DNA of 41,904 nucleotides from Candidatus Thorarchaeota archaeon (GTDB taxonomy: Archaea; Asgardarchaeota; Thorarchaeia; Thorarchaeales; Thorarchaeaceae). Below, piece by piece: positions 1 to 7,788 of this stretch (positions within the stretch are counted from its first letter, which is position 1; every line of letters begins with the position of its first letter). The stretch covers positions 1-41,904 of the forward strand of contig SDNZ01000008.1 in NCBI GenBank assembly GCA_004524565.1. Direction: 5' to 3'. The translations under genes and the position numbers were made by a program. The notes beneath the pieces were generated by a model that searched no databases, was not told the DNA's origin, and saw only the letters and a program-made list of their open reading frames with translations.

Positions 1-528
1 AGTCCATAATCCTTCATGAATATATCTAAAGTAGCCATCACTGTCAATCAATACCAATGTCGGAACATATGCTACGCTGAAATAATTTGCAAACTTCGCT
101 CCGGTATCAAGACCGTGAGCCCAAGGCAGACCTCTATCACTTTTGTAGTCCGCCATCATTGCAACAGTCTCACTGCGATCAACTGTAAGAGATAGGATAA
201 CCAAAGGTCCCGCCATTGAATCATATACAGATTCAAGGTACGAGTTTTGTGTCGAACAGGTACTACACCAAGTAGCCATCAGATCCACCAGAACAATCTT
301 CCCTATCAAATCATTGAACGAAATGGTTGTGCCATCTGAAAGGTCAAATTCCCAGCTAGAAGGAACTTGAAGATCCAAGCTCAGCAAATCAGTATCGAAT
401 GTGATGTCACCAGTATGACTGCCTTCAGGATCAGGTGCTTGATACGCAAAAACTGAAACACCTATGACAAGACCTACTACTACTACTACCATAATTAGAC
501 CGGTTATTGCCATCTTCTCTGGTTCCAA
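1..528 (-). CDS. TlpA/ResA-like membrane-anchored thioredoxin-fold protein (C-terminus outside window)
   Basis: This gene is missing from the ORF track because its stop lies left of the window. My translation of the minus strand starts with MEPEKMA, followed by one hydrophobic segment (residues ~7-26) that would act as signal anchor. A soluble domain follows with a WCSTC motif (the CxxC of the thioredoxin fold) and, about 80 residues later, a VPT cis-proline motif. These fit an extracytoplasmic TlpA/ResA/AhpC-TSA type thiol oxidoreductase. The start is TTG at 528: GAGGTG sits 5 nt upstream and an in-frame TGA lies just before it. ATG at 513 is the only alternative, but its spacing from the SD is poor. 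A TATA-like TTATAA at 577-582 suits a short leader. The substrate is unknown. Confidence 0.8.
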   Translation of the reverse strand, partial: MEPEKMAITGLIMVVVVVGLVIGVSVFAYQAPDPEGSHTGDITFDTDLLSLDLQVPSSWEFDLSDGTTISFNDLIGKIVLVDLMATWCSTCSTQNSYLESVYDSMAGPLVILSLTVDRSETVAMMADYKSDRGLPWAHGLDTGAKFANYFSVAYVPTLVLIDSDGYFRYIHEGLWT

Positions 529-572
529 ATGTACACCTCAAGATATCTGACGATAGTGCAGTTTATTCGGTC

Positions 573-602
573 AACCTTATAACGTTTGTGCAACGTTTAT
601 GC
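573..602 (-). promoter_or_regulatory. TATA-like box and tandem 11-bp repeat upstream of the TlpA-like gene
   Basis: TTATAA (577-582) lies about 50 nt before the TTG start of the minus-strand gene. It is abutted by two head-to-tail copies of an 11-mer, AACGTTTGTGC (581-591) and AACGTTTATGC (592-602), that differ at one base. The one-helical-turn period and the position directly upstream of the TATA element suggest an activator site. The regulator is not known. Confidence 0.4.
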
Positions 603-621
603 ACAACCGCATAACCGTGCT

Positions 622-1296
622 CTACAATCGCTCTATCCTTTGTTCGTACTGTATTGGAGAAGGAGTTGTTTCTAATGTGCATTGAACTTCTGGTTCTGGA
701 GCGGACCAAGGAGTTGAAAGATAGATTACCTGATGAGGGCGAGATTTCTTATCGACATTGATGTGTCCTCGAACCACGAGTTCTTTCGTGTATTTTCTCA
801 CTTTTGCTTTAGACAGACCAGTGCATTCTGCAAGTTGATCAAATGTAGATCTTCTATTCTTCTGAATCACTTTTAGAAGACTGAATTCAGGAATTGTGGA
901 AAGAGCGTAACGAAGGGATTCGTTCTCTCTTCTAATTGAATTAGCATCACCAGATAGAGCACGAGAGAGTGATCTTCGTAGATCATTTATTTCCTCCTGT
1001 AAAGAGGCACGCTCAGCTTCATAGCGAGTGATGATTCCGTTTGAAGAATGAATGAGTTCTGAGCTTAGGTCATTACCAAGTCCATCGATAGCTTCCCGGG
1101 ATGCAAGACGTGCTTCTCGAATAATTCCAGTCAGATCTTGAGCATCTATCCAATCCCCGTCAGATAGTGATTCCAATTGATTGAAATAAGAATCGAGTCG
1201 TCGAACCCAGCTATCTCGTATCTCTTGAAAGACCCCTGCAATTCGAAGAGTCGTTCTGGCAGCTACAGTATCTTCTGGACTAGTCATTCCACTCAC
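622..1296 (-). CDS. Coiled-coil protein with C-terminal winged-helix domain
   Basis: A 224-residue soluble protein. Residues ~20-130 are helical and rich in charged residues, with a likely coiled coil around RYEAERASLQEEINDLRRS. Residues ~140-200 read as a winged-helix DNA-binding fold: LLKVIQKNRRSTFDQLAECTGLSKAKVRKYTKELVVRGHI has the helix-turn-helix pattern of MarR/TrmB-like archaeal regulators, followed by a basic wing. The first codon in the track is GTG (1296); an ATG at 1287 is an alternative and neither has a strong SD. It is the first of several minus-strand genes but is separated from the LRR gene upstream by 56 bp. A role as transcription regulator is inferred from the fold only; the N-terminal half has no family I recognise. 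Confidence 0.65.
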   Translation of the reverse strand: MSGMTSPEDTVAARTTLRIAGVFQEIRDSWVRRLDSYFNQLESLSDGDWIDAQDLTGIIREARLASREAIDGLGNDLSSELIHSSNGIITRYEAERASLQEEINDLRRSLSRALSGDANSIRRENESLRYALSTIPEFSLLKVIQKNRRSTFDQLAECTGLSKAKVRKYTKELVVRGHINVDKKSRPHQVIYLSTPWSAPEPEVQCTLETTPSPIQYEQRIERL

Positions 1297-1352
1297 TATG
1301 AATTCTCATCATCGACACCAAAAGAGAGCTAGTGTCACCTAGATATCACGCA

Positions 1353-2189
1353 CTAGGCACCAATCCAGAATACCCTATCATGCATTGCAGCAACTGCAGG
1401 ATTCCATTTCTTTTCGCGCAGAGCATCATCAGCCATCAACGGAACCTTATCATCAATCATGAATGATTCCAAGTCTTGACAGTGATAGAGTGCACTGATA
1501 TCAACAGTACTCATCTGGTTCTCACTTAGATCTAACCAAAGCAGGCTCGAGCACTCCTTCAAGGGTAGTAAATCTACACTAAGCAGACCTGAGTTTCGCA
1601 ACCACAAGCCTTCAATGCTGCGACAACGACTAATAGGTGATAGGTCAATGTTTTCAAAATTATTGTTCTCAAGGAAGAGTTCCTGTAAGTGAGTGCAATG
1701 ACTAAGAGAATCCAAATCCAATCTGATTATTTCATTGCTATCTAACCGCAAGAATCGTAGTAAAGTATTGTAGCTCAATGGGGTAAGATCCACTTCATGA
1801 AGTCTGTTTGATTGAAGATACAATTCCTCAAGTTGCGTGCACTGCGCCAATGGTCGCAGATCAATTCGACTAAGTTTGTTAATCTCAAGAGAGAGGTATG
1901 TCAAATTGGTGCAAGTCGATAACGGGCTAAGAAGAACTGATGATAGTAAATTGGACCCAAGTTTCAGCTTTTCAAGGCTGGGACATTCACCAAGAGGTGC
2001 GAGGTTGAGTGAGCGTAACCAATTACCTGTGAGATTTAAAAAACGCAAATTCTTACATTGTGCAAGTGGCAACAAGTCAATTTCAACAATACTGCGACCA
2101 CTCATATCAAGACCAGTGACAGCATCATTAGTCTCAACGTACATCTCAATGTTATTCTCAATTTTGTAATCGATTTGAATGTCAACCAT
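1353..2189 (-). CDS. Leucine-rich repeat protein with cysteine ladder (8 repeats)
   Basis: After ~33 N-terminal residues the protein is a run of 24-residue units with the pattern xPLxxCxxLxxLxLxxNxLxxIDL. I count eight units plus a degenerate capping unit. The Asn ladder and a Cys at unit position 6 (present in all but one full unit) are classical LRR solenoid features; the buried Cys column is a cysteine ladder. There is no signal peptide and no membrane segment, so it is probably cytoplasmic and binds a protein partner. The C-terminal ~45 residues form a cap shared with the neighbouring paralogue (2286-2984). The start ATG has only a weak AGGT upstream. No enzymatic domain is attached, so the partner cannot be inferred. 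Confidence 0.85.
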   Translation of the reverse strand: MVDIQIDYKIENNIEMYVETNDAVTGLDMSGRSIVEIDLLPLAQCKNLRFLNLTGNWLRSLNLAPLGECPSLEKLKLGSNLLSSVLLSPLSTCTNLTYLSLEINKLSRIDLRPLAQCTQLEELYLQSNRLHEVDLTPLSYNTLLRFLRLDSNEIIRLDLDSLSHCTHLQELFLENNNFENIDLSPISRCRSIEGLWLRNSGLLSVDLLPLKECSSLLWLDLSENQMSTVDISALYHCQDLESFMIDDKVPLMADDALREKKWNPAVAAMHDRVFWIGA

Positions 2190-2285
2190 TGAAGAAACCT
2201 GACCAATATGGAAAATTCGATTTTATTAGTAATTGTGTTATGAATCACTAGCTGAAAATGATGATAAGTTTGAAGTATTTCGCAC

Positions 2286-2984
2286 TTACTTTTCGTGAAT
2301 CCATTGCAATTTGTCTAGTCGTTCCTTCACAGGTTCAGGAAAGTAGGGTTGATGTTTGAGTTTGTAATTTGCTCGGAGTGAAACAGGAGAATCAATAACA
2401 AGTGATTCCAAGTGTTCACAATGGAAAAGAATCGAGATGTCAAGTTCAAAGAGTGAGTTCTCATTTAGGTGAAGATATCGCAAGTCACGTGATTGCTCAA
2501 GAGGAGCTAAGTCAATCTCTTCTAATTGATTTCCTGAAAGAACAATATATTGAAGGTTGGAATGCTCAGTAAATGGAGAGAGATCAATATCTTCGAGATT
2601 ATTATCCGCGATGTATAACCAACGCAGATTCTTGCACTTGCTCAGTGGAGATAAGTCAATGTAACTCAAATGATTATCTGAGAGTTCTAATGCCTGAAGT
2701 AGTCTGCAGTTACCTAAAGGATTCAAATCGATGTATTCTAGCTCATTAGAAGTTATACTAAAGATTTTCAACTTAGAACATCGAGATAAGGGAGTTAAAT
2801 CGAGATTAGAAATTAGATTAGTATCAAGAACAATTTTTTCCAACTGTGTACATTGCCCAATTGGTTCTAGGCTAATTTCCATAATTCCCAAATCTGATAG
2901 ATCGACTTCAGTATGATGATTATCTTTCTCAACTTGATATCGTTCGCCATCTTTGTCAATATACCGTATGGTGAATCTGCTCAC
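2286..2984 (-). CDS. Leucine-rich repeat protein, paralogue of the adjacent LRR gene (6 repeats)
   Basis: A 232-residue LRR protein with the same 24-residue unit as its downstream neighbour but only six full units plus cap. Two units (SPFTEHSN and APLEQSRD) lack the ladder Cys. The N-terminal lead (FTIRYIDKDGERYQVEKDN) and the C-terminal cap, ending in LDKLQWIHEK versus MHDRVFWIGA in the neighbour, match the paralogue, so the pair arose by tandem duplication followed by gain or loss of repeats. The start is GTG at 2984 with AAGGAG about 9 nt upstream; the ATG inside the SD region is out of frame and closes at once. It lies 96 bp upstream of the second LRR gene, and the two may be co-transcribed. 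Function is unknown. Confidence 0.85.
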   Translation of the reverse strand: MSRFTIRYIDKDGERYQVEKDNHHTEVDLSDLGIMEISLEPIGQCTQLEKIVLDTNLISNLDLTPLSRCSKLKIFSITSNELEYIDLNPLGNCRLLQALELSDNHLSYIDLSPLSKCKNLRWLYIADNNLEDIDLSPFTEHSNLQYIVLSGNQLEEIDLAPLEQSRDLRYLHLNENSLFELDISILFHCEHLESLVIDSPVSLRANYKLKHQPYFPEPVKERLDKLQWIHEK

Positions 2985-3053
2985 TCACACATCTCCTTAA
3001 TTCTACCGATTAAATCCTGAGAATATTATCATCGAGCTATAAAGATTTGTTCA

Positions 3054-3602
3054 CTATACACTACCGCGGTCAATATGGTCCCAGTGAAGGGGATAAGGAA
3101 TTGTTTGCATGAATCGAGTGATGATTTCACGTACACCATCTGGATTTTCAACTTCTTCAAATACAATGGTCGGTCCATTCTTTATTTTGCTTGAACATAT
3201 TTCTACATCGCCCATTCCAATTCTCTTCTCTTGTGGATATATTGCAGTTCGACATTCTGAAATTTCGTCATAGAAGAGGCGAGTCGTTTTCCGGCGGAAT
3301 ATTCCTTTGCGAACCCTGACATTCCACGTAGTTATAATATACAGCGTATAGGACCGTTTCATCTCTGTTGTAGTAAAGATAAGTATCCCAATTATAATTG
3401 CACCACTTCCCATATTCCAAGCTAATTCACTTGGAGGGATGGCACCATACGCGGTGGCACTCATGAATCCCACTCCAGTAATAATCAGCACGACACTGAA
3501 AACATAGAGAAAAATCAGTGAAACTCGCTTAGGATGAAAAATGACTACTAGGCGTTCACGGTTTTCCTTAGGAAATGGAGTTTCAGGAGTATCCGAACTC
3601 AT
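3054..3602 (-). CDS. Bacterial-PH-like (bPH2/YdbS-type) membrane protein
   Basis: 182 residues. Two hydrophobic helices (residues ~28-50 and ~62-82) form a hairpin, followed by a cytosolic domain beginning YTLYIITTWNVRVRKGIFRRKTTRLFYDEISECR. That is the typical start of a bPH2 (PF03703) domain, where the strand-rich region carries a VRVRKGIF turn and an IxEC segment. Such proteins form membrane-associated PH-like modules of uncertain ligand. The ATG at 3602 is preceded by GGTG with a 6-nt spacer and by an ATAA-containing AT tract around 3636 that could be the TATA box. No operon partner is evident: the LRR gene downstream is 70 bp away. Confidence 0.7.
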   Translation of the reverse strand: MSSDTPETPFPKENRERLVVIFHPKRVSLIFLYVFSVVLIITGVGFMSATAYGAIPPSELAWNMGSGAIIIGILIFTTTEMKRSYTLYIITTWNVRVRKGIFRRKTTRLFYDEISECRTAIYPQEKRIGMGDVEICSSKIKNGPTIVFEEVENPDGVREIITRFMQTIPYPLHWDHIDRGSV

Positions 3603-3706
3603 TGTCTACACCAAGAACTACCCTTGGTACCGAACTTATCAAAGTGTCGAATACATGATGATTCGCCCGATGATAAATCACCAGGCGCTATCATCTAAAA
3701 ACTATA

Positions 3707-4135
3707 CTACTCGGGATAGATACCCCAGAGAGTATCACAGGCATGAACCACATGGCTCACGAGTGTCTTTACTTCATCAGCTGTTAGATCAGTATCGTTG
3801 GTCTCTGCAATAACAATGATATCATCATCGTCATCTATCGCAAATTTTACACCATTTGCTTTCCAGGATTCCTTCAGCATCTCATATGCTAGTTTCATCC
3901 TCTTGGTCTCTTCGACCTGGTAGAAGTTTGTAAATGGTGCAACAATATACGTCCACGATTCATCTTTGTTGGCGGCAATCTTGATTTTCAAATCATCAAA
4001 GTGATCTGTTTTCCATCTCATCATCAAGACATTTTCGTCACGTTCATACTTGATATCTACGTGATCAAGTAAAGAGGCAATATGGTCTATGATACCCAAT
4101 ACAAGCACCTTCATTTTCGATGTCCTATACCCCAT
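3707..4135 (-). CDS. YbjN / CesT-chaperone-fold-like small protein
   Basis: A 142-residue soluble acidic protein. The pattern of two beta-hairpins (NVLMMRWKTDHFDDLKIKIAANKDESWTYIVAPF), a helix (TKRMKLAYEMLKESWKANGVKFAIDDDDDIIVIAETND) and a final helix resembles the YbjN/type III secretion chaperone-like fold, which probably mediates protein-protein contacts. The family call rests on pattern only. The gene is divergent from the PadR operon. TTTTATAACT (4171-4180) is its TATA box and would give a ~15-nt leader. It sits immediately beside the repeated PadR-type operator, so it may be co-regulated with PadR. An internal ATG at residue 8 is an alternative start. Confidence 0.6.
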   Translation of the reverse strand: MGYRTSKMKVLVLGIIDHIASLLDHVDIKYERDENVLMMRWKTDHFDDLKIKIAANKDESWTYIVAPFTNFYQVEETKRMKLAYEMLKESWKANGVKFAIDDDDDIIVIAETNDTDLTADEVKTLVSHVVHACDTLWGIYPE

Positions 4136-4170
4136 ATTAAGATGTTTGGGGCGAGTTCAACGTAAACGAA

Positions 4171-4233
4171 AGTTATAAAAGATATATCGTACCACATACT
4201 ATCGTGGTACGATATATATCGTACCACATACTA
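4171..4233. promoter_or_regulatory. Divergent promoter with 24-bp perfect palindrome and 20-bp direct repeat (PadR operator candidate)
   Basis: Positions 4204-4227 form a perfect 24-bp palindrome with half-site GTGGTACGATAT. The 20-mer ATATATCGTACCACATACTA occurs twice, at 4182-4201 and 4214-4233, exactly 32 bp apart (three helical turns), so a second inverted pair spans 4182-4195/4204-4217. The central GATATATA can serve as TATA for the + strand PadR gene (ATG at 4266), and TTTTATAAC (4172-4180) serves the minus-strand YbjN-like gene. Overlap of operator and TATA implies repression, most simply autoregulation by the PadR protein encoded next door. Confidence 0.75.
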
Positions 4234-4265
4234 GCCCACACCACCCAACGAGGAGAAGGGGATGC

Positions 4266-4643
4266 ATGGTAAACGCCGAAGACACAACGGGTCCTGAGAG
4301 AGAGTATGAATATTGGTCTCTCGAGATTAGAAGGGGAGCTCTCTCAATGGCCATTATGGCAATAATCCTGAATGGTGAGTCTTACGGGTATGACATCATG
4401 AAGAAGCTAAACCAAGAGCCATACGAGAGTCTTCAGGTTGAGCCGAGTACAACATATCCTCTTCTCCGCCGACTAGAGAAGAGAGGGATGCTGGAAGGTC
4501 GTTGGTCAACGGGATCAGGAAAAAGGAAACGTCTGTACTATGTTACTCGAGATGGACGTAGAATTCTAAGGAGAATGGTCAAATCATGGCGAAACTTAAA
4601 CGAGCAGTTGACTCAACTTATTACGGAGGCAGGAATCAATTGA
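4266..4643 (+). CDS. PadR-family transcriptional regulator
   Basis: 125 residues with the PadR winged helix at ~25-100: GALSMAIMAIILNGESYGYDIMKKL, then STTYPLLRRLEKRGMLEGRW and a wing ending KRKRLYYVTRDGRRIL. PadR proteins are dimeric repressors that release DNA on binding hydrophobic or cationic ligands. The ATG at 4266 has a strong purine-rich SD (GAGGAGAAGGGG) upstream. The stop codon overlaps the TTG start of the HAAS membrane protein (ATTGA), so the two are translationally coupled, the usual PadR-HAAS arrangement. A large palindrome over its own promoter suggests autorepression. The inducing signal is unknown. Confidence 0.93.
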   Translation: MVNAEDTTGPEREYEYWSLEIRRGALSMAIMAIILNGESYGYDIMKKLNQEPYESLQVEPSTTYPLLRRLEKRGMLEGRWSTGSGKRKRLYYVTRDGRRILRRMVKSWRNLNEQLTQLITEAGIN

Positions 4644-6493
4644 GTGATGATCCTGTAGATATTATCAATCAGTACCTTGCACTTGTGCGGGAGAAATTAC
4701 CCAATTCGATTGCAGATGATGTGATCACAGAGCTTGAAACATATATGCTAGAGACTGCAAGCGACCTCGGGGATAATGGTCAGATTACCTTGGAGTCAGC
4801 AAAGAAGGTTGTTGCTCAGTTTGGAGCACCTAGGGAAGTCGCTGAGGAATATCGTTTCTCCATGCTACCAGAAACAATTTCAGAAGGGGATATCCCGCCA
4901 GAAATCAAACAAGAAATAATTGAAGAACCAGATATCGCCGAACCTGAAAAGCAGATTCCGAAAGTGCAAGGTGTCAATCCTACTACAAGTTATTCAATGT
5001 TCTTCATCAAATCACTTCTTCTCATAATATTCTGGGCATCACTAGCATCCATCATTCCCTTAGTGTTAACTCAATACTGGTTTCAAGGTACACTTTTGAT
5101 TTTTATAATCATACCAGTACTCTGCGTGACAACACTTCTTTTAGCTCAGACATTCTATTTGAAGAGGAAGAAGACCCTCCTCTGGAAACGATCGTATCCG
5201 GATTGGTCGATTTTTCAAACCCTTGTTACATTACCTGAGAACTCTATGCCAGAAGCGGGAACCAAAATTATCCGTCTTGATATTGTAATATCATCTATAG
5301 GGGCTCTTATTTTTGCATCCACAATCTTTCAAGGGAATCACCCATTCGGTTACATAATCGGAATTCCTGCTGCGATACTACTGATTGCACGAATTAAATT
5401 AGCAATCAGGAAATTTGATGAAGACAAAGACCCATATGAAAAATCAAAATTAGAATTTGGAGTCAATCTTTCATTGTTGGTCCTTCTGGATTGGTCAATC
5501 TTTTGGGTGTTTACTACATATGGTTCGTATTATTACTATTCCTTCATTTACATGATGGGGCCATTTATCGCAACATTCGTTGTAATTTTTACACCAGTGC
5601 TATTGTTCCAGTTATTAGTGGGGACCCAAAATCTTTGGTGGAAAACAGAAAAACCATTGATACCAGAGTTGGATGTTACAACTAAGGAAATGGATTCTCC
5701 CAAACGAGAGCTCAAGAAAAGCATCCCATCGAATGGACTGCGTATGTTTGTTGGTATTACAAGCAGATTATTCCTATTCATTTCAATACCTTTCTTAGTA
5801 CGATTATTTCTTCAACCAAATACCGGACGGTTTGATTGGGAGCCCTTACCTAGTTTTGTCTTCATTGCAGTAATTCTTACAGTGATTATAGTTATTGGAT
5901 ATTGTATAGGTCGAGTATTAATGATCCACTTCTATAATTCGTCAACTTTTATTGGTTCTCGAACAAGAGTAGAAGCTATTATTGACTTGGGTATCAGTGG
6001 CGCTCTGTTAGCAGGGATTGTAGCTTGGTCAACATCATTTCGCACGATAAGCATCCTTCAATATCTGACGTCATATACTTCGGAAATATTTGAAGTAAGT
6101 TACAATCTTGGTAGTATTGTTGTTGGATTCTATGTTACAGCAATACTTCTTGCATTCACCGGTTTACCAGTTCGAATAATTGGGAATATTCTTGAATTCT
6201 GGTCCGAACGAAAACACATCGCAGCAATGAGAATCCAAGACTCATCAATAATATTATTCGTATCATTAGCGCTTTTTGCTTCGAATACTTACATCGATTA
6301 CGCTGTTACGGGTAACGCGCATATGATTATTTTCTTCTTTACCATGTATTTTCTAATTGCAGTATACCTCACTTATCAGATGGTTGCTTCAGGGATGAAG
6401 CTCGAAGAGATATCAAAACGAAAAGAGAAATCGATATCAGAAAAGAGTCAGAGGGTTCACTCAATGAACAAAAACGCAACCATGGCGAATTAA
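4640..6493 (+). CDS. HAAS-domain polytopic membrane protein (PadR partner)
   Basis: The track ORF starts at ATG 4586 inside padR, but TTG at 4640 is a better start: it overlaps the padR stop and has GGAGG (4625-4629) at good spacing, giving 617 residues. The N-terminal ~70 residues (INQYLALVREKLPNSIADDVITELETYM...AKKVVAQFGAPREVAEEYR) match the HAAS/DUF1700 helical domain that typically accompanies PadR regulators. A charged linker follows, then about 12 hydrophobic segments in two groups separated by a hydrophilic loop (~residues 345-375), and a basic tail. It probably senses or transports at the membrane and signals through the HAAS domain, but this is inferred from gene order and not seen. 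Confidence 0.82.
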   Translation: MSDDPVDIINQYLALVREKLPNSIADDVITELETYMLETASDLGDNGQITLESAKKVVAQFGAPREVAEEYRFSMLPETISEGDIPPEIKQEIIEEPDIAEPEKQIPKVQGVNPTTSYSMFFIKSLLLIIFWASLASIIPLVLTQYWFQGTLLIFIIIPVLCVTTLLLAQTFYLKRKKTLLWKRSYPDWSIFQTLVTLPENSMPEAGTKIIRLDIVISSIGALIFASTIFQGNHPFGYIIGIPAAILLIARIKLAIRKFDEDKDPYEKSKLEFGVNLSLLVLLDWSIFWVFTTYGSYYYYSFIYMMGPFIATFVVIFTPVLLFQLLVGTQNLWWKTEKPLIPELDVTTKEMDSPKRELKKSIPSNGLRMFVGITSRLFLFISIPFLVRLFLQPNTGRFDWEPLPSFVFIAVILTVIIVIGYCIGRVLMIHFYNSSTFIGSRTRVEAIIDLGISGALLAGIVAWSTSFRTISILQYLTSYTSEIFEVSYNLGSIVVGFYVTAILLAFTGLPVRIIGNILEFWSERKHIAAMRIQDSSIILFVSLALFASNTYIDYAVTGNAHMIIFFFTMYFLIAVYLTYQMVASGMKLEEISKRKEKSISEKSQRVHSMNKNATMAN

Positions 6494-6617
6494 TCAGTTT
6501 ATCATGAGAAATGCTGAGCCAAATATCGCAACTCAAGTTTATTTGGCTTCGTGAGCATAGCTACATGAGTAGCCGTAAGTAGGACTCAATTCAACGAAGA
6601 CGGTAGGTCGGTAAAAA

Positions 6618-7541
6618 GTGCAAGACATCGTAGCTATTGCAGCTCTAATGCGAGAGATATCATTTGGTATTCTTCTTGCAGGTCTGTTCTATACATTCGG
6701 AATGTTCTTCTTAGGTAGACTGTTTTCTGCAATCTCTGAGCATGAACATGAAGTGGAACATGATGTCGACCACGACGTAGAGCATGACGTCGACCATGAT
6801 ATGGACCATGAGATCGAGCACTCAATAGAACATGAAGTAGAGCACGATATCGATCACGGAGTAGATCATGATTTTGACCACGAGGTTGAACATGATTATG
6901 AACATGACATTGAGCACGACTTAGACCATCATGTTGAATTGGACCACGATCTTGACCATGATGTTGAGCACGACGTAGAACACGAAGCTGAACATGACGT
7001 AGATCATCATGTCGAGAAAGATTTCGAACATCATGTCGAGGTTGACCATGATATCGAGAAGGACCATTCAGGCTTCTTCGAACTTGACCGTGGGGCTCCT
7101 TTAGGTGTCACTATTGGTACTAGCTTGGTCCTCTTCGGTTTTCTTGGTTCAGTCATTTACTATGAAGGAATTCTCGTACCATTCATTGCGAAGGTGATGT
7201 TCCAGTTTGGAGCAACTATTCTCTTAGTCTGGACCATGCGTACAATTCTCGGAAAAATATTTGTCGAGTCAGGATTCAATATCAAACCTCAACATCTAGT
7301 GGGAATGGAAGTTGAAGCAGTATCGACTATACGTGATGACTTTGGAGAGGTCCGGGCAGAAACAGAGATGGGACTTAGAAGATTCAATGCAAGACCGTTC
7401 CAGAAAGGAATTATCTTTCAACGAGGAACAGATCTCTTTGTTATTTCTGCAGATGAAAAATTCGTTTATGTCGACCCCCGTAAAGAAGCAGTGAAGTGGG
7501 TCCAGAAACAGAGTAAGAGTCCCGAGAAGACTGAAGAGTAA
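6618..7541 (+). CDS. NfeD-like membrane protein with long His/Asp-rich tetrapeptide repeat
   Basis: 307 residues in three parts. There is an N-terminal membrane helix (~6-40). Residues ~41-155 are made almost entirely of [ED]H[DE][VI]-type tetrapeptides, with His every four residues for more than 100 residues. Then come two membrane helices (GVTIGTSLVLFGFLGSVIYY and FIAKVMFQFGATILLVW) and a C-terminal NfeD/YuaF-like OB-fold (PQHLVGMEVEAVSTIRDDFGEVRAET...FNARPF). NfeD proteins pair with flotillins, as here. On one helix an i/i+4 His/Asp ladder would chelate divalent metals such as Zn, Ni or Cu; this is inferred. The start is GTG at 6618 with AGGT upstream, and TTTATTTGG near 6539 could be the TATA box. 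No close precedent for the insert is known to me. Confidence 0.8.
   Translation: MQDIVAIAALMREISFGILLAGLFYTFGMFFLGRLFSAISEHEHEVEHDVDHDVEHDVDHDMDHEIEHSIEHEVEHDIDHGVDHDFDHEVEHDYEHDIEHDLDHHVELDHDLDHDVEHDVEHEAEHDVDHHVEKDFEHHVEVDHDIEKDHSGFFELDRGAPLGVTIGTSLVLFGFLGSVIYYEGILVPFIAKVMFQFGATILLVWTMRTILGKIFVESGFNIKPQHLVGMEVEAVSTIRDDFGEVRAETEMGLRRFNARPFQKGIIFQRGTDLFVISADEKFVYVDPRKEAVKWVQKQSKSPEKTEE
6742..7074 (+). repeat. In-frame 12-bp tandem repeat coding for the His/Asp tetrapeptides
   Basis: The nucleotide sequence repeats with a 12-bp period of the type GAacATGAtgTc, about 27 degenerate copies, all in the reading frame of the NfeD-like gene. Third positions vary freely (CAT/CAC, GAT/GAC, GAA/GAG), so the protein repeat is under selection and this is not a recent slippage product. 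Confidence 0.85.
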
Positions 7542-7560
7542 TCTCCAATCTCTGCGCAAG

Positions 7561-7788
7561 TTTATATCCCCTCAATGTAAGTTATACACAGGTGCGTCTG
7601 ACACAGAACACGAATCGCTCTGAGAGATGCAAGCGTTGGAAGGTCATAAGTCAGGTATTCCGGGAGGGAAATGGTACCTGATGGAGGACTGCGGGTGGAG
7701 TGTACAAACCAAGCGCGAGTTTCTACAAGGAGGAAGAAGGAACTGAGAAAGGCGCTCAAAACACAGTAAAATGTGAGTAGAAAAAGAA
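7561..7788 (+). promoter_or_regulatory. TATA box and G+C-rich, hairpin-rich ~200-nt leader upstream of flotillin
   Basis: TTTATATCC at 7561-7569 is a good TATA box and places a transcription start near 7590. The following ~200 nt are visibly richer in G+C than the flanking genes. They contain two strong stems: TCAGGTA (7651-7657) with TACCTGA (7675-7681), which encloses TTCC/GGAA with a GGGAG loop, and AGCGC...TTTCT (7712-7724) with AGAAA.GCGCT (7746-7756). This could be a structured 5' leader of the flotillin mRNA or a separate small RNA. Short ORFs inside it (for example ATG at 7627, 39 codons) have no recognisable product. Confidence 0.45.

Noticed and set aside
4586-4639. ATG 4586 as start of the HAAS membrane protein
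   Set aside because: It lies deep within padR without an SD; TTG 4640 overlaps the padR stop with GGAGG at proper distance and removes 18 non-family residues.
6634-6825. Minus-strand ORF opposite the His-repeat gene (MSARSHGPYHGRRHALRRG...)
   Set aside because: It is a shadow of the 12-bp coding repeat and has no SD or family match.
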